Assembly (NCBI GenBank): GCA_002395605.1
Contig: DGXO01000083.1
Location: 222 to 28,175, forward strand
Source of the DNA: Bacteroidales bacterium UBA4230
Lineage (GTDB): Bacteria > Bacteroidota > Bacteroidia > Bacteroidales > UBA932
Direction of reading: 5' to 3'
Length of the DNA: 27,954 bases
Position numbers and translations under genes: made by a program. Below the pieces are notes generated by a model. It was not told the origin of the DNA. It made no database searches and saw only the letters and a program-made list of their open reading frames with translations. Positions 15,493 to 23,214 of the stretch are shown here, piece by piece. Within the stretch, counting starts at the first letter, position 1. Each line of letters opens with the position of its first letter.

Positions 15493-16891
15493 GTTCCAAA
15501 GCCACCACGTTCTCCACGTGCATGGTGTGGGGGAACATGTCCACGGGCTGCACCGCCGTAATCCTGTATTTTAAGCACAGGATGGCAAGGTCCCTTGCCT
15601 GGGAGGCGGGGTTGCAACTGACGTAAACCATTCGGCCCGGAGCGGCGTCCAGTATTACCTTTGCGACATCCGGGTGAATCCCCGCGCGGGGAGGATCCAG
15701 GATTATGACATCCGGCCTGCCGTGCTCCTTTATAAACCCCTCATTCAGAACATCTTTCATGTCTCCGGCAAAGAAGGAGCAGTTGGTGATGCCGTTACGC
15801 CTTGCATTGTCTTTGGCGTCTTCTATGGCCTCCGGAACATACTCAATGCCAACCACTTTGCGTGCCTTTCCGCTTACAAACTGGGCAATGGTGCCGGTGC
15901 CGGTATAGAGGTCATATACAACCTCATTGCCGGTGAGCGCTGCAAAATCCCTGGCAACGCTGTACAGCCTGTACGCCTGCTCCGAGTTTGTCTGGTAAAA
16001 GGATTTGGGGCCGATTTTGAAGCTGAGCCCTTCCATTGACTCGTAGATTGCGTCTTGTCCCTTGTAAAGGACAGGGGAGAGGTCCTGGATGGAGTCGTTT
16101 AGTTTCTCGTTGACTACATACCAGAGGCTGGTGATTTCCGGAAAACGGGCGCTGAGGGCATCCAGAAGCGCTTTTATGTCTTCCATCCTGGGCTGGGCGA
16201 AGCACATTATAAGCATTATGTCTCCGTTTCCGTTGCTCCTTACAAACATATTGCGGAAAAAGCCCCTGTTTTCCCTTATGTTATAGAACTCGTAGCCATG
16301 CTCCAGGCAGAACTGCTTCACAAACAGCCTTATGGCGTTTGAAGGCTCTTTCTGGAGGTGGCAGTCCTTGATGTCCAGCACTTTGTCAAAGAATTTGGAT
16401 ACATGGAAGCCAAGCCCCACGCGCTCTGCCGGAGAAAGGGCGTCAGGATCTTCTCCATTTAGTATCCAGCGAGAAGCTGATGCGCTGAATTCCAACTTGT
16501 TACGGTAATATTCCGTTTCTGGAGAGGGGAGTGTAGGCCGAATTTCCGGCACTTCCAGATGCCCTATGCGCACAAGCTGGTCTTCAACCTGCTGCCTTTT
16601 TGCGGCAAGTTGCATTGCATACGGAAGCGGCTGCCACCTGCATCCTCCACAAACGCCAAAATGAGGGCAAAACGGTTCCAGACGGTGCTCCGAGGGCTTT
16701 ACAATGCGTTTTATCCAGCCCTCCATGTAGTTTTTCTTCTTTTTGAACACCTGGATGTCCACAACATCTCCGGGAACTGCAAAGTCCACGAAAACCACCA
16801 TGCCGTCCACGTGTGCCAGGGCTTTGCCTTCGGCCGCAACGGCTTCTATTTTCACATTCTCAAGGAGAAGGTCTATTCTTTTTCGAGTCAT
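15485..16891 (-). CDS. rlmD: 23S rRNA (uracil-5-)-methyltransferase, RlmD/RumA type
   Basis: 468 aa. N-terminal TRAM domain (IEAVAAEGKALAHVDGMVVFVDFAVPGDVV), an iron-sulfur cluster site with C75, C81, C84 (CPHFGVCGGC) and probably C177, then a Rossmann methyltransferase domain with YDLYTGTGTIAQF, LDPPRAGIHPD and the nucleophilic Cys426 in VYVSCNPAS; Glu460 (HVEN) is the expected base. It makes 5-methyluridine in RNA from SAM. The family includes RlmD (23S U1939) and TrmA/RlmCD-like specificities, so the exact target is inferred. The -7 element TAAATTTG (minus, 16903-16896) ends only 4 bases before ATG 16891, suggesting a leaderless mRNA. Confidence 0.88.
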   Translation of the reverse strand: MTRKRIDLLLENVKIEAVAAEGKALAHVDGMVVFVDFAVPGDVVDIQVFKKKKNYMEGWIKRIVKPSEHRLEPFCPHFGVCGGCRWQPLPYAMQLAAKRQQVEDQLVRIGHLEVPEIRPTLPSPETEYYRNKLEFSASASRWILNGEDPDALSPAERVGLGFHVSKFFDKVLDIKDCHLQKEPSNAIRLFVKQFCLEHGYEFYNIRENRGFFRNMFVRSNGNGDIMLIMCFAQPRMEDIKALLDALSARFPEITSLWYVVNEKLNDSIQDLSPVLYKGQDAIYESMEGLSFKIGPKSFYQTNSEQAYRLYSVARDFAALTGNEVVYDLYTGTGTIAQFVSGKARKVVGIEYVPEAIEDAKDNARRNGITNCSFFAGDMKDVLNEGFIKEHGRPDVIILDPPRAGIHPDVAKVILDAAPGRMVYVSCNPASQARDLAILCLKYRITAVQPVDMFPHTMHVENVVALELI

Positions 16892-16980
16892 GGTGCAAAT
16901 TTACGATAATTTTGGGAGGGGAGAAATTTATTTACACAACTTAACATAATATAAATTGTGTAACTTCGCGTATAATGCTG

Positions 16981-17126
16981 GCTTCGCCAGGTTTCGACGC
17001 TCGTTAGCACAATTTGGAACTCCGATCATAGCGATGCTTCGCCCAGGTTTTGACGCTCGTTAGCACAATTTGGAACTCCGATCATAGCGATGCTTCGCCA
17101 GGTTTCGACGTTCGTTAGCACAATTT
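16981..17126. repeat. 55/56-bp tandem repeat, about 2.6 copies
   Basis: Copies start at 16981 (55 bases), 17036 (56) and 17092 (partial, 35). Each begins GCTTCGCC(C)AGGTTT and contains CGTTAGCACAATTT; copies 1 and 2 continue GGAACTCCGATCATAGCGAT. Copies differ only by single substitutions and one extra C. The first is preceded by CTG, forming the small hairpin CTGGC-TTC-GCCAG at 16978-16990. No coding frame is maintained. Confidence 0.9.
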
Positions 17127-17161
17127 AATTGATTTGAACCTTAATATTTAGAAAAAAAGGT

Positions 17162-17169
17162 TATATTTG
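17162..17169 (+). promoter_or_regulatory. Candidate -7 promoter element of the lipoprotein-barrel operon
   Basis: TATATTTG matches TAnnTTTG, 47 bases before ATG 17217. The nearest upstream TTTG (17133-17136) is 25 bases away, longer than the usual 19-21. Confidence 0.5.
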
Positions 17170-17216
17170 CTTTTTGTAAGGTATTGATATTTTTTGTTTA
17201 ACAAATCTGCATCATT

Positions 17217-19160
17217 ATGAAAACAAGAATGATTGTCGGGATTGTTGCCGTTGCCCTAGCGCTTCCGGCCTTTTTGGTTGGTTGTGTTCCGGACAAAAGA
17301 TACAATCTGGAAGACATGGACTCAGAGATCACCATTCTTAAAGGTGTCACTATGCCCCTGCCAAACCTCCAGGAAATCACTCTCGGAAACCTCATCGAGA
17401 TTGACCCTTCCGGAGAAGTGTTCAAAATCAATTCCAACGGAGAGTACATGCTCTCATTCAAGATGGAGCCCACTAAAATAGATGGTTTCTCAATTGCCTC
17501 AAATGCTATTTCCCTCAGCGCCAGCGGAGAAGACTCCACTCCGCAGAAAATTGGTGAATACACCAGCATTCCGGCAAATACTCCTTTGGACTACGACCCC
17601 GAAGACAAAGCGGCCGTGGAAGCATACCTTTCCACAATTGGGTATAGCGCCGACATGGACCAGCTCCAAAAGGAAGATTTCCTGACGCAAACCATTGACT
17701 ATTCATTTGATGTGGATTTCTCCATCTCGGATTTTCCCAAGGAGATTTCGGCCGTCAAGAGCGCGGTTCTTGCAGGTTCAATCGGCCTTAACATAGTTCC
17801 TTCCGGCCTTCCTTTCTCCAAGATTCTTCTCAGGGCTGGCTCCAAGATTGTGTTCCCGGATTTCATGCGCCTTTCTTCTTGCAGCAATGCCGCTTTTACC
17901 GTGCAGGAAAACGGCTATACTCTGCTTGCAGGCTCGGACGTGGTAATTCCCATGAACACAGGCCTTTCGCTTGAAGTCGCCCTCTCCGGCCTGGATTTCG
18001 GCACGGACGGCAAGGCTGCTTCGGCCGGAAAGCTTGCACTGGCTAGCCAGGTCAAGATTGAAAACGGAAAAATTACCCTGAATCCCCTGGATTTCACAGG
18101 TTCCACAAAGGTGGTGAATTACCCCAAGAACCCTTCTACGGCACCCACCGTCCTTGACGGTTCCCTTACCGTAGTTGAGTCCGACACCCCCGTCACGGAC
18201 TTCAAGATTGGCTATTCCTATACCGCCGGCATCACTTCCGTGAGCTCAGTTGTTCTCAAGCTCAGTGAATCCGCCGCTCCTTCCTTTGACAAAGAATATG
18301 GCTTTGACATTACCGGTCTTCCGGACATACTCTCCGGCGCTGATGTAGACATAGAACTTGCCGAAATCCAGCTTGGAATGGCCGTAAACAGCTCTTTCCC
18401 TGTGGATTTCAACCTTAAAGGAAATATCCTTTCCCTCCGTAGCGGTGCATCCGAGCCTCTTCACAAGTACGAAATCGGCCCTCTTGCATTCAAGGGCAAC
18501 GCAAAAACCTCCTACAGCCTTGGAGAAAAGCCCGACGGAGAATCCGGAGGCGTTGTCTATAAGCACGTTGAAGGCCTTGGAAAGATCCTGAGTCCCCTTC
18601 CGGACCGCGTGGAGGCATCCGGATTCAGCGTCACCTTCCCCAATGACTGGACCACCATCGCCACTGGGCAGAACTACGGCGCAGAACTGGAAGTTTCCCT
18701 TGACGCTCCCCTCTCGTTCACGGCCAAAACCGCCCTTTCGCTTGGCATAGACCTTAACACGGAGCTTAATCTCACCAACCTTGGCAAGAATGTTCCCAAG
18801 GTGAAGGCCGAACTTGAGTTCACCGCCCTCAACACCGTTCCGCTGAGTTTCGGAGTGGAAGCCAGCGCTTACGATGAAAACAATGCCCGCATCGAGACCA
18901 TCACCTCTTCCGTAGACGGATTTATCGAGGCCGGTACGCTTGAAGCCCCTAAATCCAGCAAGATTGTGGTTACCCTGGACCTTGACACCAGCCATATCAT
19001 CAACAGGATCAGGCTTGGACTTGGCGCCTCTTCAAATGAGGCCGTGGCCGGTACCCGCCTGAATAGCAACCAGGGACTTACCCTTTCCGGTCTTTCCCTC
19101 ACTCTCCCCAACGGTATCACCGCTGACATCAAGAGCCTTACCACCAATAAAAACCAGTAA
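17217..19160 (+). CDS. Large lipoprotein of unknown function, Bacteroidota-type
   Basis: 647 aa. Lipoprotein signal MKTRMIVGIVAVALALPAFLVGC with Cys at 23. The mature protein is beta-rich and made of loosely repeated sandwich-like segments, alternating Ser/Thr/Gly/Asn-rich strands (for example SLEVALSGLDFGTDG, IELAEIQLGMAVNSSFPVDFNL, LSFTAKTALSLGIDLNTELNL). No catalytic motif or named domain is recognised. It ends 11 bases before the gene for a DUF5723-like outer-membrane barrel, and the two probably form one operon and one envelope function. Cysteine is nearly absent apart from the lipobox and one buried-looking site. The N-terminus after the Cys (VPDKRYNLEDMDSEITI) recalls conserved Bacteroidota lipoproteins often found beside such barrels. 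Function unknown. Confidence 0.82.
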   Translation: MKTRMIVGIVAVALALPAFLVGCVPDKRYNLEDMDSEITILKGVTMPLPNLQEITLGNLIEIDPSGEVFKINSNGEYMLSFKMEPTKIDGFSIASNAISLSASGEDSTPQKIGEYTSIPANTPLDYDPEDKAAVEAYLSTIGYSADMDQLQKEDFLTQTIDYSFDVDFSISDFPKEISAVKSAVLAGSIGLNIVPSGLPFSKILLRAGSKIVFPDFMRLSSCSNAAFTVQENGYTLLAGSDVVIPMNTGLSLEVALSGLDFGTDGKAASAGKLALASQVKIENGKITLNPLDFTGSTKVVNYPKNPSTAPTVLDGSLTVVESDTPVTDFKIGYSYTAGITSVSSVVLKLSESAAPSFDKEYGFDITGLPDILSGADVDIELAEIQLGMAVNSSFPVDFNLKGNILSLRSGASEPLHKYEIGPLAFKGNAKTSYSLGEKPDGESGGVVYKHVEGLGKILSPLPDRVEASGFSVTFPNDWTTIATGQNYGAELEVSLDAPLSFTAKTALSLGIDLNTELNLTNLGKNVPKVKAELEFTALNTVPLSFGVEASAYDENNARIETITSSVDGFIEAGTLEAPKSSKIVVTLDLDTSHIINRIRLGLGASSNEAVAGTRLNSNQGLTLSGLSLTLPNGITADIKSLTTNKNQ

Positions 19161-19171
19161 GATACACCGCT

Positions 19172-20644
19172 ATGAAAACCGTAAAAAGCATATTCACAGC
19201 CTCTTTGGCACTGCTGCTTCTAAGTCTTGGTTCCGTTAAGGCCCAGGATTACCAGACCGGCTATTTCCTTGGCGGTTACCAGTACGGATATCGCCTCAAT
19301 CCCGCTTTCCAAAGCGAGCACAGCCATGCCGCAATCTTCTTCGGCCAAACCGGAATGTCCGCCAACTCCAATATCGGCATAGACAACTTCCTGTTTGTGA
19401 AGGACGGCAAAACCTGCCTTTTCCTCAACGACAAGGTGTCCTCCAGCGAGTTCCTTGGCGGACTCAACAAGTCCCAGAACAATATTTCGGCCAACCTCAA
19501 CATCAACCTTCTCAGCGCGGGTTTCTGGGTAGACCGCAACTTCTTCAACATTGACCTTGGGGTAAAGAGCATGACAAGCGTCACTCTCCCCTACGACCTT
19601 TTCCGCTTCCTCAAGGACGGTACCACCAGCGGCAACACTTTCAATCTGGGCGGCACCGGCGTCCGTTCAAAGAATTATCTGGAACTTGCTCTTGGATGGT
19701 CCCACAACTGGAACAATTTCATCAGCGGCGGCGCACGTCTCAAACTCCTTGCAGGTCTGGCAGAGGCTCAAGCCTACATGACAAAGATGAACCTCACGCT
19801 GGAAAAAGACAAGTGGACCATCGATGCCCAGGGTGCCCTGGACGCCTCGTCTCCCGCATTCAGCGTTGGAGTGGACGATTCCGGCTACTATGATTATAAC
19901 AAAATAGGCTTCAACGTTGGCAAGATGGGTCCTGCAGGCTTCGGCTCTGCAGTGGATCTTGGCGTGAGTGTCAATATTCTCCCATGGATTACTGCTTCGC
20001 TTGCCGTACTGGACCTTGGCTTCATGGTCTGGAACCGTGAGTATTCCGGCACAACCCCTGAGGCCGCATATACCTACGAGCCCGCCGCAGGTGCGTCGAT
20101 AAATGTGCTCGGAGGAGACGACGGCAGCACTGCCCTTAACCAGGAAATTGATAAAATGGTGAAGGCCTTGGAGAATATCTACAAGTTCAAGCCCTCTGAC
20201 AAACCCGGTTCCAAGGCCGAAATGCTCCCATTCCGCATGAACGTCGGCGCCGAAGTCCGCCTTCCCTGGTACGAACGCCTGTCACTTGGCCTTCTGTACA
20301 GCATGCGCGCAGGTCAGGGCTTCAACTGGGGCGAGGGCCGTGTTTCCCTCAACATCTCCCCTCTTGACTGGCTGAGCCTTTCCGGAAGTACCGCATTCAA
20401 CAACTTCTTCCGCTCATTTGGTTTCGGCCTAAACCTGCATCCAGGAGTTATCAACCTCTTTGTGGGCGCAGACATGATTCCCGCAACTGTAATTCCCATC
20501 AGTGATTTCTCCGCTTCCCTCAAGAACATCCCCCAGATGCTTGGCATTCCGGCTTCGGACATGAACTTCAACATGTACATGGGTCTTACAATTACAATAG
20601 GAAAACGTAAAGTCGATTATCGTAAAAACATTATAAACAACTGA
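19172..20644 (+). CDS. Outer-membrane beta-barrel protein, DUF5723-like
   Basis: 490 aa. Signal peptide MKTVKSIFTASLALLLLSLGSVKA, cut before QDYQTGYF. The mature protein has the alternating aromatic/hydrophobic strands of a barrel: GYFLGGYQYGYRLNPAFQSEHS, ISANLNINLLSAGFWV, KNYLELALGWSHNWNNFISGGARLKLLAGL, RLSLGLLYSMRAGQGFNWGEGRVSLNISPLDWLSLSGS, ending with strands before a basic tail. The RLNPAFQ start, a plug-like middle loop and overall length fit the DUF5723/PorV-like OMP families of Bacteroidota; I prefer DUF5723. It starts 11 bases after the 647-aa lipoprotein gene, so the two are likely partners. Substrate or client unknown. Confidence 0.82.
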   Translation: MKTVKSIFTASLALLLLSLGSVKAQDYQTGYFLGGYQYGYRLNPAFQSEHSHAAIFFGQTGMSANSNIGIDNFLFVKDGKTCLFLNDKVSSSEFLGGLNKSQNNISANLNINLLSAGFWVDRNFFNIDLGVKSMTSVTLPYDLFRFLKDGTTSGNTFNLGGTGVRSKNYLELALGWSHNWNNFISGGARLKLLAGLAEAQAYMTKMNLTLEKDKWTIDAQGALDASSPAFSVGVDDSGYYDYNKIGFNVGKMGPAGFGSAVDLGVSVNILPWITASLAVLDLGFMVWNREYSGTTPEAAYTYEPAAGASINVLGGDDGSTALNQEIDKMVKALENIYKFKPSDKPGSKAEMLPFRMNVGAEVRLPWYERLSLGLLYSMRAGQGFNWGEGRVSLNISPLDWLSLSGSTAFNNFFRSFGFGLNLHPGVINLFVGADMIPATVIPISDFSASLKNIPQMLGIPASDMNFNMYMGLTITIGKRKVDYRKNIINN

Positions 20645-20688
20645 GCCATACTCAGTTAAACCAATTACTAAAACCTACATCCTACATA

Positions 20689-21825
20689 ATGTCTGTATCA
20701 ATCAAGACAGTTTCATCCAAAAAGGACCTTAAAGCCTTTGTAAAGTTCCCCCTGGAGCTTTACAAAGGCTGTCCTTATTATGTTCCGGGGCTTTTCATGG
20801 ACGAAATGGCCAGCCTGGACCCCGCTAAGAATCCAATGTCCAAATACGCCAAATTCCGGCTTTTCCTGGCATACCGTGACGGAAAGGTGGTTGGGCGCGT
20901 GGCTGCAATCATCAATGAGATTGCAAACAAGAACTGGCAACACGACGAAGTACGCTTCGGCTGGATAGACTTCATTGACGACATGGAGGTCTCCAAGGCC
21001 CTCATAGATGCAGTTTCGGCCTACGGAAAGGAAATGGGCATGACCCAGGTCACTGGGCCCCTTGGCTTCACGGACTTCGACAACGAAGGATGCGTGGTGG
21101 AAGGGTTCAATGAGATTTCCACCTATGCCCTGAGGTACAACTACGAGTATTACGGGCGCCACTTTGAGGCTATGTCCATGACAAAGACCAACGACTGGCT
21201 GGAGTACAGGATCTATGTCCCGGATGCCCTCCCGGAGAAAGTCACCCGCATAGCAAACATGGTGGAGCAGCGCTACAGCCTCCATGTGAAAAAGCTTTCA
21301 AAGAGGGATATCACAAAGGGCGGCTACGGGGAGAAACTCTTCGACCTCGTGAACCGCACCTACAACCAGCTCTACGATTTCACCGTTCTTCCGCAGGATG
21401 TAATGGACAAGTACGTAGACTCTTACCTTGGCCTCCTGGACATGGATTATGTCACGGCCATTGAAGATGCGGAGGGTAAACTAGTTGCCCTTGCAGTGGC
21501 AATGCCTTCAATTGCCAAGGCCGTGCACAAGTGCCGCGGCTATCTTTTCCCCTTCGGCTGGTGGCATCTAGTAAAAGCAATGTACCTGAAGCACGACCCC
21601 GCAATTGAGCTCATGCTTATAGGCGTAGATCCCGAATACCGCAACAAGGGGGTTCATGCAATGCTTTTCAACCAGTTCATCGGCAACCTTATAAAGGGCG
21701 GCTTCAAATACGGAGAATCCAATGCCGAAATGGAAACCAACACCTCCGTCCAGAATATCTGGAACGACTACGAGAAAGATTTCGTCCGTAGAAGAAGGGT
21801 GTTCTCAAAGCCTATAGAAAAGTAG
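20689..21825 (+). CDS. GNAT-superfamily acyltransferase
   Basis: 378 aa. The N-terminal ~180 residues (LKAFVKFPLELYKGCPYYVPGLFMDEM...) are typical of a Bacteroidota family annotated only as GNAT N-acetyltransferase. Glycine-rich VTGPLGFTDFDNEGCVVEGF is conserved-looking. The acetyl-CoA binding motif is in the C-terminal half: IELMLIGVDPEYRNKGVHAMLF (Q/R-x-x-G-x-A-type loop RNKGVH). The protein is about twice a single GNAT domain, so two fold repeats are likely. The substrate is unknown. It follows the barrel gene by 44 bases without a clear promoter, and rarA starts one base after its stop. Confidence 0.8.
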   Translation: MSVSIKTVSSKKDLKAFVKFPLELYKGCPYYVPGLFMDEMASLDPAKNPMSKYAKFRLFLAYRDGKVVGRVAAIINEIANKNWQHDEVRFGWIDFIDDMEVSKALIDAVSAYGKEMGMTQVTGPLGFTDFDNEGCVVEGFNEISTYALRYNYEYYGRHFEAMSMTKTNDWLEYRIYVPDALPEKVTRIANMVEQRYSLHVKKLSKRDITKGGYGEKLFDLVNRTYNQLYDFTVLPQDVMDKYVDSYLGLLDMDYVTAIEDAEGKLVALAVAMPSIAKAVHKCRGYLFPFGWWHLVKAMYLKHDPAIELMLIGVDPEYRNKGVHAMLFNQFIGNLIKGGFKYGESNAEMETNTSVQNIWNDYEKDFVRRRRVFSKPIEK

Positions 21826-21826
21826 G

Positions 21827-23128
21827 ATGGGCGCTTCTTCCCAAATGCTTCCTCCCCTTCCGGAGCGCATGAGACCTAGTACGCTGGACCAGTATGTGGG
21901 CCAGCGTCATCTTGTTGGTGAGGGCTGTGTCCTCAGGAAAATGATAGAAAGCGGAAATCTCTCTTCATTTATCCTGTGGGGCCCTCCCGGTGTTGGGAAA
22001 ACCACCCTTGCGCATATCATTGCTCAGACCCTGGACCGGGATTTCTACACGCTGAGCGCCGTTACGGCCGGTGTGAAGGATGTGAGGGACGTTTTTGAGA
22101 AGGCCTCAAAGTCTTCCCTTTTCAACCAAAAAGGCGCTCCTATATTATTTATAGACGAAATCCACCGCTTCAACAAGGCCCAGCAGGATGCCCTTTTGGG
22201 AGCGGTTGAAACTGGCACCATAGTCCTTATAGGCGCCACCACTGAAAACCCCTCCTTCGAGGTTATCACTCCCCTTCTGTCACGCTGCCAGGTTTTTGTG
22301 CTTAAATCCCTTGGGCAGAGTGATTTGCAGGAACTATTGGACCGTGCTCTCAAGGAGGATGTCCTCCTGAAGGACAAGGATATAGAACTAAGGGAAACCC
22401 AGGCCCTCATGCGCTACAGCGGCGGAGACGCCCGTAAGCTTCTCAATGTCCTGGAACTCGTGATTGACGCCCAGCCCGGAAGTTCCCACATTGTCATAGA
22501 CAACGCCACCGTAACGTCCTCCATTCAGGAGAACATGGCCATCTATGACAAGGACGGGGAAATGCACTACGACATTATTTCGGCCTTCATAAAGAGTATA
22601 AGGGGCTCGGATCCCAACGCCGCCATCTATTATCTGGCACGCATGATAGACGGCGGGGAGGATCCCCTTTTCATTGCCCGAAGGCTCTGCCTCAGCGCCT
22701 CCGAAGACGTTGGCCTTGCAAATCCCAACGCCCTCCTCCTTGCCAATGCCTGCTTTGAGGTGGTCTCCAAGATAGGCATGCCTGAGGGCCGAATCCCGCT
22801 TGCCGAAACTACCGTTTATCTGGCATCGTCGCCCAAGAGCAACGCCTCCTACATGGCCCTTGAAAACGCCCTTGCCGAAGTCCGGCAGAGCGGCAATCTG
22901 CCGGTGCCTCTTCCCATAAGGAACGCCCCTACAAAGCTAATGGAGGAACTTGGGTACTCCGACGGCTACAAGTATGCCCACGACTACCCCGGTCACTTTG
23001 TGGACATGGAATTCATGCCGGACGCCCTAAAGGGAAGGGTCTTCTATGAGCCCGCCCAGAACAAGCACGAAAACGGCCTCAAGGCCTATCTTGAAGCCTG
23101 CTGGCCGAAATACTATCAAAAAAAATAA
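21827..23128 (+). CDS. rarA: Replication-associated recombination protein A (AAA+ ATPase)
   Basis: 433 aa. The N-terminal LPERMRPSTLDQYVGQRHLVG is the RarA/MgsA signature. Walker A GPPGVGKT at 52-59, Walker B ILFIDEIHRF with D110/E111, sensor 1 IGATTENPSFEV, and the C-terminal tetramerisation region with YSGGDARKLLNVLEL, KSIRGSDPNAAIYYLARM, LCLSASEDVGLANPNAL and the usual DGYKYAHDYPGHFV end. RarA acts at stalled replication forks and binds SSB. ATG 21827 is one base past the acyltransferase stop; ATG 21845 (MLPPLPERM) is an alternative. A GC hairpin starts at the base after its stop. Confidence 0.95.
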   Translation: MGASSQMLPPLPERMRPSTLDQYVGQRHLVGEGCVLRKMIESGNLSSFILWGPPGVGKTTLAHIIAQTLDRDFYTLSAVTAGVKDVRDVFEKASKSSLFNQKGAPILFIDEIHRFNKAQQDALLGAVETGTIVLIGATTENPSFEVITPLLSRCQVFVLKSLGQSDLQELLDRALKEDVLLKDKDIELRETQALMRYSGGDARKLLNVLELVIDAQPGSSHIVIDNATVTSSIQENMAIYDKDGEMHYDIISAFIKSIRGSDPNAAIYYLARMIDGGEDPLFIARRLCLSASEDVGLANPNALLLANACFEVVSKIGMPEGRIPLAETTVYLASSPKSNASYMALENALAEVRQSGNLPVPLPIRNAPTKLMEELGYSDGYKYAHDYPGHFVDMEFMPDALKGRVFYEPAQNKHENGLKAYLEACWPKYYQKK

Positions 23129-23214
23129 GCGCCCTTCTGGGCGCCGGGGGTGTATATAAAGGGGGGCGACCCCCTTACGAGAAAGGGGTTATCCGTTTGT
23201 CAAAACGGATAACC
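23129..23214. terminator. Cluster of four stem-loops between convergent rarA and tamL
   Basis: Stems: GCGCCC-TTCT-GGGCGC (23129-23144); GGGGG-CGA-CCCCC (23162-23174); CCCCTT/AAGGGG (23171-23176/23183-23188); and GGTTATCCGTTT/AAACGGATAACC (23187-23198/23203-23214, loop GTCA). Stems 2 and 3, and 3 and 4, share bases and cannot all form at once. On the minus strand stem 2 is followed by CTTTATATA, a weak intrinsic terminator for tamL; for rarA the first hairpin has no T-run. Confidence 0.7.

Larger units (their letters stand above)
16892..17216. other. AT-rich divergent spacer between rlmD and the 647-aa lipoprotein gene
   Basis: 325 bases without a gene. From left: rlmD -7 element (16896-16903, minus), a perfect 8-bp inverted repeat TTACACAA/TTGTGTAA (16932-16939/16956-16963), a tandem repeat (16981-17126), and the plus-strand -7 candidate TATATTTG (17162-17169) with an imperfectly spaced TTTG at 17133-17136 for the downstream gene. 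Confidence 0.65.

Noticed and set aside
16981..17126. Possible CRISPR array or tmRNA fragment (contains GGTTTCGACG)
   Set aside because: Units are directly adjacent, with no variable spacers between constant repeats, and there is no tRNA-like end or tag reading frame, so it is a plain tandem repeat.
18246..18995. 249-aa open frame on the minus strand
   Set aside because: It lies wholly antisense to the 647-aa lipoprotein gene, with composition typical of a mirror frame and no promoter or family resemblance. Similar antisense frames at 553-1125, 25473-26159 and 26211-26942 were rejected for the same reason.
20641..20655. Small hairpin CTGAG/CTCAG after the barrel gene as a terminator
   Set aside because: Only a 5-bp stem without a T-run; too weak to call.
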